A program made the position numbers and the translations under genes. DNA of 64,000 nucleotides, taken from Rhodococcus sp. B50. GTDB taxonomy: Bacteria; Actinomycetota; Actinomycetes; Mycobacteriales; Mycobacteriaceae. Below, piece by piece: positions 34,270 to 44,580 of this stretch. How positions within the stretch are numbered: position 1 is the stretch's first letter; the number at the start of each line of letters is the position of its first letter. The notes below the pieces were generated by a model that did no database searches, had not been told where the DNA came from, and worked only from the letters and a program-made list of their open reading frames with translations. The DNA is taken from NCBI RefSeq assembly GCF_013602415.1, contig NZ_WPAG02000002.1, positions 248,001-312,000 of the forward strand, given 5' to 3'.

Positions 34270-35973
34270 TCACGCCCCGGCGGTGGTGTACTCGCTCTCC
34301 GGATCTTCCGGCACATCCATCTCCACCAGCACCCGGCGCAGCAGCTTGCCCGTCGCGTTGCGGGGCAACTCGTCGAGGAACACCACCTCGCGCGGAACCT
34401 TGTACCGGGCGAGATTGGACTTCACGAACGCTTTGATGTCCTCGGCATCGCGGGTCGACTCGGGGGAGGGGACCACGAAGGCGCGCAGGCGCTGCCCGAA
34501 CTCGGGATCCGGAACGCCCACCACGGCGGCGTCGAGCACGTCCTCGCGTTCGGCGAGCAGGTTCTCGACCTCGAGTGGATAGACGTTCTCCCCGCCCGAG
34601 ACGATCATGTCGTCGTCGCGGCCGTCGACGAACAGCAGTCCGTTCTCGTCCCAGTGCCCGATATCGCCGATCGACAGCAGCCCGTCGATGCGTTCCTTGT
34701 CGCGACCGTCGGTGTAACCGGCGAAGGACAGGCCGCTCGAGACGAAGATGCGACCGGGGACGTGCGGTTCGGTGATGCGGTTGCCGTCGTCGTCGAACAG
34801 GACCACGCGGCAGGTCACCGGTGGGCGCCCCGCCGTGCCGGGTGCTTGCCGGACGTCGCCGGGAGTCGCCACTGTGGCGACGGCGCACTCGGTGGATCCG
34901 TACAGGTTGTACAGCACGTGCCCGAAGGCCTCCGTCGTCCTGCGGCACACGTCGGGCGACAGGGAGGATCCAGCTGAGAAGACGATCCTCAGGCTCGAGG
35001 TGTCGTACTCGGCGATCTTGTCCGGTCCGAGGTCGAGGATCCGCTGCAGCATGGTGGGCACGACGACCAGTACGTTCGCGCCGTGCTGCTCGACGAGGCT
35101 CAACGTGTCGACGGGGGAGAAGCGCCGCATCATCACCACGGTCTGTCCGAGTGCGAGGGCGAGCGCGAACTGCGAGACGCCGGTGCCGTGGAAGGCGGGC
35201 GCCGCCATCAGCATCGTCTGTCCGGGTCGCAACGGCACGCGATCGAGGAACTGGGCCGACGCGAACGGCGACGTGCGACCGCGCGGCGCCCCCTTGGGGG
35301 TGCCGGTGGTGCCGCTCGTGAGCAGCACGAAGCCGCCGAAGACCTTCGGGGCGGGCAGGGACGAGCCGTCCAGTCCCTCGAACGAGTCGTCCAGCGTCGG
35401 GATGCCGGGAACCTCGTCGTCGACCCACGAGACGTACCGGCGCACGTTCTCCGGGAGAGCGGACACGACGTCGGCGAACTCGCTGTCGAAGACGAACGCC
35501 GAGACCTGCTCGCGGGCGGCGACGTCGACCAGCTGCCGGGGTGCGAAACCGGTGTTCATCATCACGAGCCGCACCCCGAGTTTGGCCGTGGCGAGCATCG
35601 TCAGCACGAGTCCGCGGTGGTTGCGGGCCATGATCCCCATGACCGATCCCGCTTCGATCCCGTCGCGCTGCCACGCGCGCACGAGGGCGTTCGATCGGGC
35701 TTCGAGTTCTTTGTAGGTGACATCGCCGGCCTCGTCGACCAGTGCGACGGCGTCGAGGCCGCGCTCGGCCTGCGCGTGTACGGCTCCCGCGAACGGCCCG
35801 TACTTGTTGGCCGCGAGGATGGTCCCGATGCTGTGGTCCACGCGTGGGAAATGCAGCAGACCGGCGCGATGGAGTACTGCGAGTGATCCGACGGTGTCCT
35901 TGACCTGGCCGATCGTGTCGTCGAGCGTGATCCGCCCGCCGGTGATCCTGCCGAGAATGTCCTGACCGAGCAT
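34270..35973 (-). CDS. Acyl-CoA ligase (FadD family)
   Basis: A 567-residue ANL-superfamily enzyme that activates a carboxylic acid through an acyl-AMP to its CoA thioester. The P-loop is VLLTSGTTGTPKGA (about residue 210), the second motif YNLYGSTE, the hinge region DGRDDDMIVSGGENVYP, and the catalytic Lys is in NATGKLLRR. Length and the N-terminal region resemble mycobacterial FadD2/FadD12. ATG 35973 has a strong AGGGGGACGG site. It lies downstream of the two acyl-CoA dehydrogenases on the same strand, with a terminator between them. Substrate probably a medium or long chain acid, not determinable. Confidence 0.85.
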   Translation of the reverse strand: MLGQDILGRITGGRITLDDTIGQVKDTVGSLAVLHRAGLLHFPRVDHSIGTILAANKYGPFAGAVHAQAERGLDAVALVDEAGDVTYKELEARSNALVRAWQRDGIEAGSVMGIMARNHRGLVLTMLATAKLGVRLVMMNTGFAPRQLVDVAAREQVSAFVFDSEFADVVSALPENVRRYVSWVDDEVPGIPTLDDSFEGLDGSSLPAPKVFGGFVLLTSGTTGTPKGAPRGRTSPFASAQFLDRVPLRPGQTMLMAAPAFHGTGVSQFALALALGQTVVMMRRFSPVDTLSLVEQHGANVLVVVPTMLQRILDLGPDKIAEYDTSSLRIVFSAGSSLSPDVCRRTTEAFGHVLYNLYGSTECAVATVATPGDVRQAPGTAGRPPVTCRVVLFDDDGNRITEPHVPGRIFVSSGLSFAGYTDGRDKERIDGLLSIGDIGHWDENGLLFVDGRDDDMIVSGGENVYPLEVENLLAEREDVLDAAVVGVPDPEFGQRLRAFVVPSPESTRDAEDIKAFVKSNLARYKVPREVVFLDELPRNATGKLLRRVLVEMDVPEDPESEYTTAGA

Positions 35974-36057
35974 CCGTCCCCCTAGCTGTGTGTCGGCGTC
36001 AGGACACACAGTAGCGGTGACGTAGCTCACATTCCAGGCATTCCTCCCGGCACGGAA

Positions 36058-36085
36058 GAACCCCCGCCGCGCGCGGCGAGGGTTC
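36058..36085. terminator. Terminator between acyl-CoA dehydrogenase pair and acyl-CoA ligase
   Basis: GAACCC (36058-36063) pairs with GGGTTC (36080-36085) around an inner CGCCGCG/CGCGGCG stem. It sits in the 204-bp gap, 90 bp past the dehydrogenase stop. Confidence 0.7.
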
Positions 36086-36177
36086 GTCCCCCGATGGATC
36101 CTCCGAAACACCCGGTTCCGTCGTCGGCTCGGGCCCCATCCACCCGGAGTGCGCCGACGGAACCCATGACCCGAGTG

Positions 36178-37392
36178 CTATTTCAGTTCGGAGGACGACT
36201 TGCCGAGCACCCGTCGAGCGACGATGAGCTGCTGGATCTGCTGGGTGCCCTCGAAGATGTCGAGAATCTTGGAATCGCGTGCCCACTTCTCGAGCAGCGG
36301 CCGCTGCGAGTAGCCGTAAGTGCCGGCGAGTTCGACGGCCTTGAGCGAGACCGCGGTACCGGTACGGCCGGCCTTCGCTTTGGACACCGACGCCTCGAGG
36401 GAGTTGGGCTTCTTGTTGTCGGCCATCCACGTCGCGCGCAGCGCGAGCAGGTAGGCCGCCTCCCAGTCGGCCTCGAGTGCGAGGAACTCGGCGGCCGCGG
36501 CGTGCTGGTTGTTCGCGGGGATGTCGTAGGAGACCTCCACACCGGCGTCCTTCAGGATCGACCGCAGTTCCTCGAGCACCGCGCGGCCGAGACCCACGGC
36601 CATGCCGGCCACGATCGGACGGGTGTTGTCGAAGGTCTGCATGACCCCGGCGAACCCCTTCTCGGTGTGCACCTCCGGGGAGCCGAGGATGTTGTCCTTC
36701 GGGATACGGCAGTTGTCGAGCACCAGCACGGCGGTGTCGGACGCCTTGATGCCGAGTTTCTTCTCGAGGCGCGCCACCGAGAGTCCGGGAGCCTCGCGCG
36801 GCACGACGAACGACTTGATCGCGGCGCGGCCCTGCGACCGGTCGACGCTCGCCCACACGACGATGTGCGTCGAACGCTCACCGGCGGTGACGAAGATCTT
36901 CTCGCCGTTGAGGACCCACTCGTCGCCGTCGAGCACGGCCGTGGTCGTCACGGCTGCGGAGTCGGATCCGAAGCCGGGTTCGGTGATGGCCATGGAGGCC
37001 CACACCTTGCCGAACCGCTCGAGCTGCTCGTCGGTGGCCACTGCGGCGATCGCGGAGTTGCCCAGACCCTGGTACGGGATCGACAGGGTCAGGCCGACAT
37101 CGCCCCAGCACGTCTCGATGACGTTGAGGAGTCCGGCCATGTTGCCGCCGTTGGCATTTCCGGCGGGACCGTCGTGCTTGACCTTGCTGTCGCGGCCGAG
37201 CGTGGCACCGGCCGCGCCCTGACCGGAGTCGTTGAGTCCCTCGACCATCGCGGCCATCGTGTCGAGTTCGACGGGGTATTCGTGCTCGGCGAGGTCGTAC
37301 TTGCGGGAGATCGGCCGGAAGATCTGCGCGGCGACCTGATGGGCCTGGTTCGCGGAAGCCTTGAGCTTCCTGGGAAGTTCGAGATTGATCAT
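36178..37392 (-). CDS. Acyl-CoA dehydrogenase, catalytic-type
   Basis: A 404-residue flavoprotein of the acyl-CoA dehydrogenase family. FAD and substrate motifs: MAITEPGFGSDSAAV (about residue 125), WVLNGEKIFVTAGE (about 150), and near the C-terminus ILDIFEGTQQIQQLIVARR, whose Glu is at the usual catalytic-base position. ATG 37392 was chosen because the protein opens MINLELPRKLKASANQAHQ, a natural N-terminus; the frame runs on to 37623. It starts 28 bp after the upstream dehydrogenase and forms an operon with it. Confidence 0.86.
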   Translation of the reverse strand: MINLELPRKLKASANQAHQVAAQIFRPISRKYDLAEHEYPVELDTMAAMVEGLNDSGQGAAGATLGRDSKVKHDGPAGNANGGNMAGLLNVIETCWGDVGLTLSIPYQGLGNSAIAAVATDEQLERFGKVWASMAITEPGFGSDSAAVTTTAVLDGDEWVLNGEKIFVTAGERSTHIVVWASVDRSQGRAAIKSFVVPREAPGLSVARLEKKLGIKASDTAVLVLDNCRIPKDNILGSPEVHTEKGFAGVMQTFDNTRPIVAGMAVGLGRAVLEELRSILKDAGVEVSYDIPANNQHAAAAEFLALEADWEAAYLLALRATWMADNKKPNSLEASVSKAKAGRTGTAVSLKAVELAGTYGYSQRPLLEKWARDSKILDIFEGTQQIQQLIVARRVLGKSSSELK

Positions 37393-37420
37393 CACAGGTT
37401 CCTTGTTCGGGTCGGGCCGA

Positions 37421-38809
37421 TCAGACGAGGACGACGCCCTCGGCGACTCCGATTGCTCGCAGGTCGCGGTACCAACGTTCGACGGGGTGTTCCTTGGTGT
37501 AGCCGTGGCCGCCGAGCAGCTGGACGCCGTCGAGGCCGAACTGCATGCCCTTGTCGGTGGCGAGCTTGCGGGCCAGGGCCGCCTCGCGGGCGAACGACAA
37601 GCCCTGCTCGGCCCGCGACGCACCGCGCAGCGTCACCAGGCGCAGACCGTCGAGCTCGATCCTGATGTTCGCGACCATGAACGCCACCGCCTGCCGATGA
37701 CTGACGGGCTCACCGAACGCCTCGCGCTCGTTGACGTAGGGGACCACGTAGTCGAGCACGGCCTGTCCGGTGCCCGTCGCCAGAGCGGCCCAGCCCAGAC
37801 GCGACAGCCGCACGGCGTCGGCGTACTGCTCGGCGCGCACGTCCGCGTCGTCGTCGCCCAGGCGCGCCGATGCCGGCACCGCGACATCCTCGAGCAGCAG
37901 GCGGCCCAGGCCGGCGGCGCGCAGGCCCATGCCCGGATCGGCTTCGATGACGACACCCTTGCTCTTCGCCTCGACGAGGAAGAGGGACGGCTTGCCGTCG
38001 AGTTCGGCTGCCACGACGAAGAGTTCGGCGCTACCCGCGGCCGGGACGAACGACTTCACACCGTTGAGCCGGTATCCGCTGGGGGAGCGCACGGCCTTGG
38101 TCTGCAGCGCGAAGGGATCGAACAGGGCGCGCGGCTCGGCGATCACGACGGATGCCTGGGGGACATCGTCGCCGGCGAAGGCCGGCAGGTAGGTCTTCTG
38201 CTGTTCCTCGGTGCCCCACTGGGTCAGCGCCACGGCTACACCGCTCGGCGCGAGGATCGGCAGGGCCAGGCCCATGTCGCCGTGGGCGAGGGCTTCGGCG
38301 ACGAGCACGTTGGTGACCACGCCGCGCTCGTCGGCGGCGCCGTCGAATGCTTCGGGCACGTTGACCATGGTGATGCCCAGTTCGGCGGCGCGGGCGAGGA
38401 GATCGGCCGGAGCTGCGGCTGCCTCGTCGGCGTCGTGCGCGGCGGGCCGGAGGATCTCGGCGGCGAACTCCCGCACCGTCTCGGTGATCATCTGCTGATC
38501 GTCGGTGGGGGTGAGGTCGAAGAAGTCGGCGTTCTTCGCGGTCGCGAGACGCTGCGGGCCGTTCGCGCCGCCCGACATCTTCTTGAAGGTGCGCGTCGCG
38601 GCGCCGAGAGTCTTGAAACCCGTCTTCGTGGACTGGTACGTGATCCGGTCGATCGTCTCGCGGATCTTGTACCGATCCGCGAGCTCGGAGCCCGTGATGC
38701 GGGTGAGCACGCGCATGGCGGCGCCCATGGCGTCCCGTCTGATCGGGTTGAGGCCGACGGCGGACGTGTCGCGAGGCGTGTGGCGGGCCACGCTGTCTTG
38801 CTTGCTCAT
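37421..38809 (-). CDS. Acyl-CoA dehydrogenase-like protein, second subunit
   Basis: 462 residues. An N-terminal extension of about 80 residues (with a segment SELADRYKIRETIDRITYQS) precedes an acyl-CoA dehydrogenase fold: ASVVIAEPRALFDPF, RLNGVKSFVPAAG, and GVQLLGGHGYTKEHPVERWY. The C-terminus stops at RAIGVAEGVVLV, so the helix that normally follows the catalytic-base region (EGTxxIQ) is absent. This suggests a partner subunit of the neighbouring dehydrogenase, as in alpha2beta2 steroid enzymes of mycobacteria (inference). ATG 38809; two palindromes lie upstream. Confidence 0.83.
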   Translation of the reverse strand: MSKQDSVARHTPRDTSAVGLNPIRRDAMGAAMRVLTRITGSELADRYKIRETIDRITYQSTKTGFKTLGAATRTFKKMSGGANGPQRLATAKNADFFDLTPTDDQQMITETVREFAAEILRPAAHDADEAAAAPADLLARAAELGITMVNVPEAFDGAADERGVVTNVLVAEALAHGDMGLALPILAPSGVAVALTQWGTEEQQKTYLPAFAGDDVPQASVVIAEPRALFDPFALQTKAVRSPSGYRLNGVKSFVPAAGSAELFVVAAELDGKPSLFLVEAKSKGVVIEADPGMGLRAAGLGRLLLEDVAVPASARLGDDDADVRAEQYADAVRLSRLGWAALATGTGQAVLDYVVPYVNEREAFGEPVSHRQAVAFMVANIRIELDGLRLVTLRGASRAEQGLSFAREAALARKLATDKGMQFGLDGVQLLGGHGYTKEHPVERWYRDLRAIGVAEGVVLV

Positions 38810-38852
38810 GATCACCAGAAGTCTCTCGATGCGGCAGCGGACGACACCCGAT

Positions 38853-38868
38853 CTTACTCCCGAGTAAG
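38853..38868. promoter_or_regulatory. Palindromic operator 1 upstream of acyl-CoA dehydrogenases
   Basis: CTTACTC-CC-GAGTAAG is a perfect 16-bp palindrome 44 bp upstream of the ATG at 38809, of the size and symmetry bound by TetR-family regulators. Confidence 0.65.
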
Positions 38869-38877
38869 GTTGCTGTC

Positions 38878-38889
38878 TACCGTGCGGTA
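38878..38889. promoter_or_regulatory. Palindromic operator 2 upstream of acyl-CoA dehydrogenases
   Basis: TACCG-TG-CGGTA is a second, related palindrome (TTAC...GTAA type on the minus strand). Its centre is 23 bp from that of operator 1, about two helical turns, suggesting paired binding. Confidence 0.5.
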
Positions 38890-38966
38890 AGTTCCGGCCA
38901 CGCGCACGACGCGTTCGGTGGGTCCGGCCCCGCCGAGCGAGGTCGAACCCACCGACCGCGGCCGGA

Positions 38967-39752
38967 TCAGGAGAGCCGTGAGAGCACCTCGTCGTGCAGC
39001 GTCCCGTTGGTCGCGACCGCACTGCCACCGTGCGGACCGGCCGCACCGTCGAGGTTCGTGAACCGTCCACCCGCCTCGCGCACCAGGACGTCGAGCGCCG
39101 CCAGGTCCCACAGCGACACCTCGGGTTCGAGCGCGATCTCGAGGGTGCCCTCGGCGAGCAGGCAGTACGAGAAGAAGTCGCCGTAGGCGCGCACCCGCCA
39201 CACGTCGTCGGTCAAGGCGACGAAACGGTCGCGGATGCCGCGGTCGAGCCAGCCGCTCAGGCTCGAGAAGCTCAGCGACGACGATGCGAGATCGGCGACC
39301 TGCGACACCGAGATGCGGCGCGGCTGCTCACCGTCGTGCGAGACCCACGCCCCGCTGCCCGCGGCTGCCCACCACCGACGGTTCAGTGCCGGGGCGCTGA
39401 CGACACCGACGACGGGCACGCCGTCCTCGAGCAACGAGATCAGGCTCGCCCACACCGGCACGCCGCGCACGAAGTTCTTCGTGCCGTCGATGGGATCGAC
39501 CACCCACTGCCGTCCGCGGAAGACCGCGTCGCCACCGAACTCCTCGCCCAGCACCGCGTCGTCGGGCCGCTGCTCACCGAGCATCTCGCGGATGGTGCGC
39601 TCGACGGCGAGGTCGGCGTCGGAGACCGGGCTCAGGTCCGGCTTGTCGTCCACCTTCAGATCCAGCGCACCGAAGCGGTCGCGGGTGATGGAGTCGGACG
39701 CGTCGGCGAGTCGGAGGGCGAGGTCCAGGTCGGCGGTGTAGTCGGTGGTCAT
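38967..39752 (-). CDS. hisN: Histidinol-phosphatase HisN (inositol monophosphatase fold)
   Basis: A 261-residue Mg-dependent phosphatase. Metal motifs: GEEFGGD (about residue 70), [15 protein letters not shown] (about 86) and [17 protein letters not shown] (about 214). The KNF after DPIDGT and the overall length match actinobacterial HisN (Rv3137) better than inositol phosphatases. It dephosphorylates histidinol phosphate in histidine synthesis. ATG 39752; it is divergent from prfB with an 87-bp gap. The open frame upstream to 42017 is an antisense shadow of prfB and mscS. Confidence 0.87.
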   Translation of the reverse strand: MTTDYTADLDLALRLADASDSITRDRFGALDLKVDDKPDLSPVSDADLAVERTIREMLGEQRPDDAVLGEEFGGDAVFRGRQWVVDPIDGTKNFVRGVPVWASLISLLEDGVPVVGVVSAPALNRRWWAAAGSGAWVSHDGEQPRRISVSQVADLASSSLSFSSLSGWLDRGIRDRFVALTDDVWRVRAYGDFFSYCLLAEGTLEIALEPEVSLWDLAALDVLVREAGGRFTNLDGAAGPHGGSAVATNGTLHDEVLSRLS

Positions 39753-39839
39753 GACGGAAACGCTAGCCGCCGCCGGTCGGGGTCGAGCAGCTTGCCGCCC
39801 ACGGCGGGGCGGTTCGTCGCTCCGGTAACCTGTTGAATC

Positions 39840-40958
39840 GTGCATCCCGATGTTTCCGCAGCCCTGGCCGAGCTCGACACGACCCTCCGCACCGTGGAGT
39901 CGGTCCTCGACGTCGAGGAGCTGCGACGGCGCATCGACGAACTCGAGCACCAGGCTGCCGATCCCGAGTTGTGGAACGACCAGGAGCACGCCCAGAAGGT
40001 CACCAGCGAGTTGTCGCACGCGCAGGGTGAACTGCGTCGCGTCGAGGGGTTGCGCCAGCGGCTCGAAGATCTGCCGGTGCTCTACGAGCTCGCCGAAGGC
40101 GAGGAGGGCGAGGACCGCACGGCGGCCATGGCCGACGCCGATGCCGAACGTGAGAGCCTGCGCGCCGACATCGAGGCGATGGAGGTGCGCACGCTGCTGT
40201 CGGGCGAGTACGACCAGCGCGACGCGCTCGTCAACATCCGTGCCGGTGCCGGTGGCGTCGACGCCGCCGACTGGGCCGAGATGCTCATGCGCATGTACAT
40301 CCGCTGGGCCGACAAGCACGGCTACGGCGTCGAGGTCTACGACACCTCCTACGCCGAAGAGGCCGGCATCAAGTCCGCCACCTTCGCCGTCAAGGCGCCC
40401 TACACCTACGGCACCCTCTCGGTCGAGATGGGCACGCACCGGCTCGTCCGGATCAGCCCCTTCGACAACCAGGGTCGCCGCCAGACCTCCTTCGCGGAGG
40501 TCGAGGTGCTGCCCGTCGTCGAGACCACCGACCACATCGACGTCGACGAGAACGACGTCCGCGTCGACGTCTATCGCTCGTCCGGTCCGGGCGGCCAGTC
40601 GGTCAACACCACCGACTCCGCCGTGCGCCTGACACACATCCCGACGGGCATCGTCGTCACCTGCCAGAACGAGAAGTCCCAGCTCCAGAACAAGGTTGCG
40701 GCCATGCGCGTGCTGCAGGCCAAGCTCCTCGAGCGCAAGCGTCAGGAGGAGCGTGCCGAGATGGACGCGCTCAAGGGCGACGGCGGTAGCTCGTGGGGCA
40801 ACCAGATGCGGTCGTACGTGCTGCATCCCTATCAGATGGTCAAGGATCTGCGCACCGAGTACGAGGTGAACAACCCGTCGGCGGTGCTCGACGGCGACAT
40901 CGACGGATTTCTCGAATCGGGCATCCGCTGGCGTATGCGGGAAGAGCAGACATCGTGA
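39840..40958 (+). CDS. prfB: Peptide chain release factor 2
   Basis: 372 residues. The anticodon-mimic region contains [18 protein letters not shown], with SPF recognising UGA/UAA, and the catalytic GGQ lies in [17 protein letters not shown] (about residue 245). The gene reads through without the internal UGA and +1 frameshift known from E. coli prfB, so there is no autoregulatory frameshift here. GTG 39840. It begins the conserved prfB-mscS-ftsEX-smpB string. Confidence 0.95.
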   Translation: MHPDVSAALAELDTTLRTVESVLDVEELRRRIDELEHQAADPELWNDQEHAQKVTSELSHAQGELRRVEGLRQRLEDLPVLYELAEGEEGEDRTAAMADADAERESLRADIEAMEVRTLLSGEYDQRDALVNIRAGAGGVDAADWAEMLMRMYIRWADKHGYGVEVYDTSYAEEAGIKSATFAVKAPYTYGTLSVEMGTHRLVRISPFDNQGRRQTSFAEVEVLPVVETTDHIDVDENDVRVDVYRSSGPGGQSVNTTDSAVRLTHIPTGIVVTCQNEKSQLQNKVAAMRVLQAKLLERKRQEERAEMDALKGDGGSSWGNQMRSYVLHPYQMVKDLRTEYEVNNPSAVLDGDIDGFLESGIRWRMREEQTS

Positions 40959-40979
40959 TCGGAAACTGGAGAGGGGCCT

Positions 40980-41867
40980 GTGCCGTTTCTTCCCGGAGCT
41001 AGACTGCTCGACTGGTTGTCGACGAGCGGGCTGCAGATCGCGCTCACGATCCTGGGTGCGGTTCTGATCGCCCGGTTCGTCTCCTGGATCGGCAGCCGCA
41101 TCACGCGGCGCATCGACGAGCGCTACACGCAGTCCGACGATCTCGTGCGGTCCGAAGCGACGAAGCACCGTCACTCGGTCGCCCAGGTGGTCACATGGAT
41201 GGCGATCTCGTTCGTCTACATCGTCGCCACTCTGAAGGTGTTCGACTACCTGCAGCTGCCCATCGGCAGCCTGGTCGCGCCGGCGACCGTGCTCGGCGCG
41301 GCACTGGGCTTCGGTGCCCAGCGCATCGTGCAGGACATCCTGGCGGGCTTCTTCATCATCACCGAACGCCAGTACGGCTTCGGCGACACCGTCCAAATCT
41401 CCGTGACCGGTGCGTCCGAGGACGCGATCGGCACCGTCGAGGACGTCACGCTGCGCGTCACCCGCGTGCGCAGCACGGCAGGCGAGGTGATCACCGTCCC
41501 CAACGGGCAGATCAACAAGGCCGTGAACCTGTCGAAGGACTGGGCGCGCGCCGTCGTCGACGTCCCGATCCCGGTGACCGCCGACATCGCCGACGTCACC
41601 GAGATCCTGCGCGAACTCGGCGTAGCCGCCTACAAGGAACCCCGCCTGCGCGAACTGCTGCTCGACGAGCCGAGCGTGATGGGCGTCGAGAGTCTCGAGG
41701 TGGATCAGCTCAGCGTGCGCATGGTCGCGCGCACTCTGCCCGGCAAGCAGTTCCAGGTGGGCCGGCTGTTGCGCGCGCGCATCGCGGGTGCGCTGCGTGA
41801 GCAGGGCATCACCGTCACGCCGCAGCTCGACACTGCCAGTGTCGTCGATCGTGTGGAGGCGCAGTGA
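40980..41867 (+). CDS. MscS-family mechanosensitive channel
   Basis: A 295-residue protein with three N-terminal helices (about residues 14-36, 70-90, 97-120). The pore-lining third helix has the Gly/Ala zipper [20 protein letters not shown], followed by the MscS beta domain ([32 protein letters not shown]). It is a tension-gated osmotic safety valve. GTG 40980 has the site GGAGAGGGG. Its stop overlaps the next GTG by 4 bases. Confidence 0.9.
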   Translation: MPFLPGARLLDWLSTSGLQIALTILGAVLIARFVSWIGSRITRRIDERYTQSDDLVRSEATKHRHSVAQVVTWMAISFVYIVATLKVFDYLQLPIGSLVAPATVLGAALGFGAQRIVQDILAGFFIITERQYGFGDTVQISVTGASEDAIGTVEDVTLRVTRVRSTAGEVITVPNGQINKAVNLSKDWARAVVDVPIPVTADIADVTEILRELGVAAYKEPRLRELLLDEPSVMGVESLEVDQLSVRMVARTLPGKQFQVGRLLRARIAGALREQGITVTPQLDTASVVDRVEAQ

Positions 41868-42334
41868 GCGAGGAGAGGGAGCCGCACCGCAGGCGTATCC
41901 CGTCGCACCTGCTCGGTGGGCGGATGAGGACCACGACCTTCGCGTTGTGCAGCCTGTGGGTGGGGATGTGGGTGCTCTATCTGTTCCTGAACCAGCCCGA
42001 GGACACGCCAGCGGCACCGTCGAGCGCGGTGATCATCTCCGAGACCCCGTACGTGCCGTATGTGCCGCCGGCGGCAACCGTGCCACCTCAGGAATTCGCG
42101 CCGGAGATCACCGACACGCCCTACCCGCCGACGACCTCGTCGACGTTCCCGCCGACGACGCCGACGGGTGTTCCGGGCTCGCAACAAGGCGTCTCGCCCC
42201 CGCGCGTACCCACGACCACGGCACCTCCGACCACGACGACCAGGCAGCTCCCGTTCGACCTGCCTCGGATTCCCGGGCTGAACGAGGAGCAGAGCCGGAC
42301 GGTCCCGCAGAACACCGATGCACCGTCCCCGTAG
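41864..42334 (+). CDS. Single-pass membrane protein with Pro/Thr-rich exterior
   Basis: 156 residues. A basic N-terminus, one membrane helix (about residues 24-42, [17 protein letters not shown]), then a low-complexity Pro/Thr/Ser tail that should lie outside the membrane. Overlap with the mscS gene (GTGA) and position before ftsE match the hypothetical gene at this point in mycobacteria (Rv3103c). No enzymatic motif is present; a wall-contacting or divisome-associated protein is possible. Confidence 0.75.
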   Translation: MSEEREPHRRRIPSHLLGGRMRTTTFALCSLWVGMWVLYLFLNQPEDTPAAPSSAVIISETPYVPYVPPAATVPPQEFAPEITDTPYPPTTSSTFPPTTPTGVPGSQQGVSPPRVPTTTAPPTTTTRQLPFDLPRIPGLNEEQSRTVPQNTDAPSP

Positions 42335-42389
42335 GGCTCGGACATGCCGCTGCCGTAGGTCACCGAACGGTAACGGTTAGCATGTCCAC

Positions 42390-43079
42390 GTGATCCGGCT
42401 GGAGAATGTGTCCAAGTCCTACAAGACGTCCACGCGACCCGCACTCGAAGGGGTCTCGGTGCACGTCGAGAAGGGCGAGTTCGTCTTTCTCATCGGTCCC
42501 TCCGGATCGGGGAAGTCGACCTTCCTCCGGTTGCTCCTCCGCGAGGAGAAGCCTACGACCGGCGACATCCACGTGGCCGATTTCCACGTCAACCGGATCC
42601 CGGCGCGTCGCGTACCGAAGCTGCGGCAGAACCTCGGGTGCGTATTCCAGGACTTCCGGCTGCTCCAGCGCAAGACGGTCGCCGAGAACATCTCGTTCGC
42701 TCTCGAGGTGATCGGCAAGCCGCGCGGGGTCATCGAGCGGACGGTGCCGGAGGTCCTCGATCTGGTGGGGCTGTCGGGCAAGGCCGACCGGCTACCCGCC
42801 GAACTGTCGGGTGGTGAACAGCAGCGCGTGGCGATCGCGCGCGCGTTCGTCAATCGTCCGCTGGTGCTGATGGCCGACGAGCCGACCGGCAACCTCGACC
42901 CCGAGACGAGCCAGGACATCATGCTGCTGCTCGAACGCATCAACCGCACGGGCACGACGGTGCTCATGGCGACCCACGATCACCACATCGTCGACTCGAT
43001 GCGGCGACGGGTCGTCGAACTCGATCTCGGACGCGTCGTGCGCGACGAGGCGCGCGGCGTCTACGGCGTCGGCCGGTAG
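42390..43079 (+). CDS. ftsE: Cell division ATPase FtsE
   Basis: A 229-residue ABC ATPase: Walker [15 protein letters not shown] (about residue 34), Q-loop VFQDFRLLQ, signature [13 protein letters not shown] (about 137), Walker [14 protein letters not shown], switch His ATHDHHIVD. With FtsX it controls peptidoglycan hydrolases at the septum. GTG 42390, 55 bp after the upstream gene. Confidence 0.94.
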   Translation: MIRLENVSKSYKTSTRPALEGVSVHVEKGEFVFLIGPSGSGKSTFLRLLLREEKPTTGDIHVADFHVNRIPARRVPKLRQNLGCVFQDFRLLQRKTVAENISFALEVIGKPRGVIERTVPEVLDLVGLSGKADRLPAELSGGEQQRVAIARAFVNRPLVLMADEPTGNLDPETSQDIMLLLERINRTGTTVLMATHDHHIVDSMRRRVVELDLGRVVRDEARGVYGVGR

Positions 43080-43128
43080 ATCCCGTCACCCGAGCACTCC
43101 CACCAGGCAACCGAAGGATTCCCACCCG

Positions 43129-44034
43129 ATGCGTGCCAGCTTCCTGTTCAGCGAGGTCACCACCGGCCTGCGCCGCAACCTCACCATGACCATCGCGATG
43201 ATCCTCACCACGGCGATCTCCCTCGCGCTGTTCGGTGCGGGTCTGCTCGTGGTCCAGATGGCGGGCAAGACGGAGCGGATCTTCCTCGACCGCGTCGAGG
43301 TGCAGGTGTTCCTGACCGAGGACATCTCCTCGCTCGATCCGGAATGCGAGCAGGACCTCTGCTCCGCCCTGCGCAGCGACCTGGAGAACACCGACGACGT
43401 GGTGTCGGTCCAGTATCTGAGCCGCGACGACGCGGTCCTCGACGCCACCGAACGCGTCTTCGCCGATCAGCCCGAGCTCGCCGAACTGGTGAGTGCCGAC
43501 AGCTTCCCCGCGTCGTTCAAGATCAAGATGTCCGATCCGGATCGCTTCGCCGCGATCCAGGACGACTTCGGCGCCAGGCCGGGTGTCGACAGCGTCCTGA
43601 ACCAGCAGGATCTCGTCGAGCGCCTCTTCGGTGTGCTCGGGGGCATCCGCAACGGTGCCTTCGCCATCGCCACGATCCAGGCCGTCGCGGCCGTGCTCCT
43701 CATCGCCAACATGGTGCAGATCGCGGCCTTCACCCGCCGCACCGAGGTCGGCATCATGCGACTGGTCGGCGCGACCCGCTGGTACACGCAGCTGCCCTTC
43801 CTCCTCGAAGCGGTGATCGCCGCCATCGTGGGCGCCGCGCTCGCCATCGGCGGCCTGTTCGTCGCCAAGAGCATGTTCGTCGACGACATGCTCACCGACG
43901 TCTACGACGCGAACATCGTCGCCCGCATCACCGACAGCGACATCCTTCTGGTCTCGCCGTTCCTGGTGCTCGTGGGGGTCGGAATGGCCGCGTTCACCTC
44001 GTACGTGACCTTGCGTCTGTACGTGCGTGAATAA
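43129..44034 (+). CDS. ftsX: Cell division membrane protein FtsX
   Basis: 301 residues. A first helix lies at about 20-42, a large extracytoplasmic domain at about 45-165 contains two close cysteines (DPECEQDLCSAL), and three C-terminal helices follow (about 170-195, 220-245, 275-297). The extracellular loop binds periplasmic hydrolase partners such as RipC in mycobacteria. ATG 43129 has CGAAGGA upstream; it lies 49 bp after ftsE. Confidence 0.94.
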   Translation: MRASFLFSEVTTGLRRNLTMTIAMILTTAISLALFGAGLLVVQMAGKTERIFLDRVEVQVFLTEDISSLDPECEQDLCSALRSDLENTDDVVSVQYLSRDDAVLDATERVFADQPELAELVSADSFPASFKIKMSDPDRFAAIQDDFGARPGVDSVLNQQDLVERLFGVLGGIRNGAFAIATIQAVAAVLLIANMVQIAAFTRRTEVGIMRLVGATRWYTQLPFLLEAVIAAIVGAALAIGGLFVAKSMFVDDMLTDVYDANIVARITDSDILLVSPFLVLVGVGMAAFTSYVTLRLYVRE

Positions 44035-44103
44035 CGTGTTGTGCGAGGTTCCTATGCTGGACGGTGTTCTGTTCGATCGATCGTGGACCGGAAAGGCCTG
44101 CAC

Positions 44104-44580
44104 GTGAAGGAAAAGGGCCGGAAGGTCATCGCGACCAACCGCAAGGCGCGCCACAACTACACCATCATCGACACCTACGAGGCGGGAGTCGCACTCGTGG
44201 GCACGGAGGTCAAGAGCCTGCGCGAGGGCAAGGCATCCCTCGTCGACGCGTTCGCGACGGTGGACGACGGTGAAGTATGGCTTCGCGGGTTGCACATACC
44301 CGAATACGGGCACGGCACGTGGACCAACCACGCCCCTCGTCGTACCCGCAAACTGCTGCTGCACCGACGGGAGATCGACGCGCTCGTCGGCAAGACCCGT
44401 GAGGGCAACCAGACGCTCGTGCCGCTGTCGATGTACTTCTCCGATGGCAAGGTCAAGGTCGAGCTCGCGCTCGCCAAGGGCAAGCAGGACTACGACAAGC
44501 GTCAGGATCTCGCACGCCGGACCGCCGAACGCGAGGTGACCCGCGAGCTCGGCCGGCGGGTGAAGGGCATGAGCCGCTGA
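44104..44580 (+). CDS. smpB: SsrA-binding protein SmpB
   Basis: 158 residues; opens [19 protein letters not shown] and includes [19 protein letters not shown], with the basic C-terminal tail [10 protein letters not shown] that enters the ribosomal decoding site. It binds tmRNA and drives trans-translation rescue of stalled ribosomes. Its RNA partner ssrA is 1 kb downstream. GTG 44104 was chosen over the upstream frame start at 44041 because the conserved N-terminus begins there. The stop overlaps the apparent CTG start of the next gene. Confidence 0.94.
   Translation: MKEKGRKVIATNRKARHNYTIIDTYEAGVALVGTEVKSLREGKASLVDAFATVDDGEVWLRGLHIPEYGHGTWTNHAPRRTRKLLLHRREIDALVGKTREGNQTLVPLSMYFSDGKVKVELALAKGKQDYDKRQDLARRTAEREVTRELGRRVKGMSR

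Noticed and set aside
39840..40958. Programmed +1 frameshift in prfB
   Set aside because: The reading frame is continuous with no internal TGA near the start.
38967..42017. 1016-codon minus-strand frame extending upstream of hisN
   Set aside because: Only the part from 39752 downward is HisN; the rest is antisense to prfB and the mscS-like gene.
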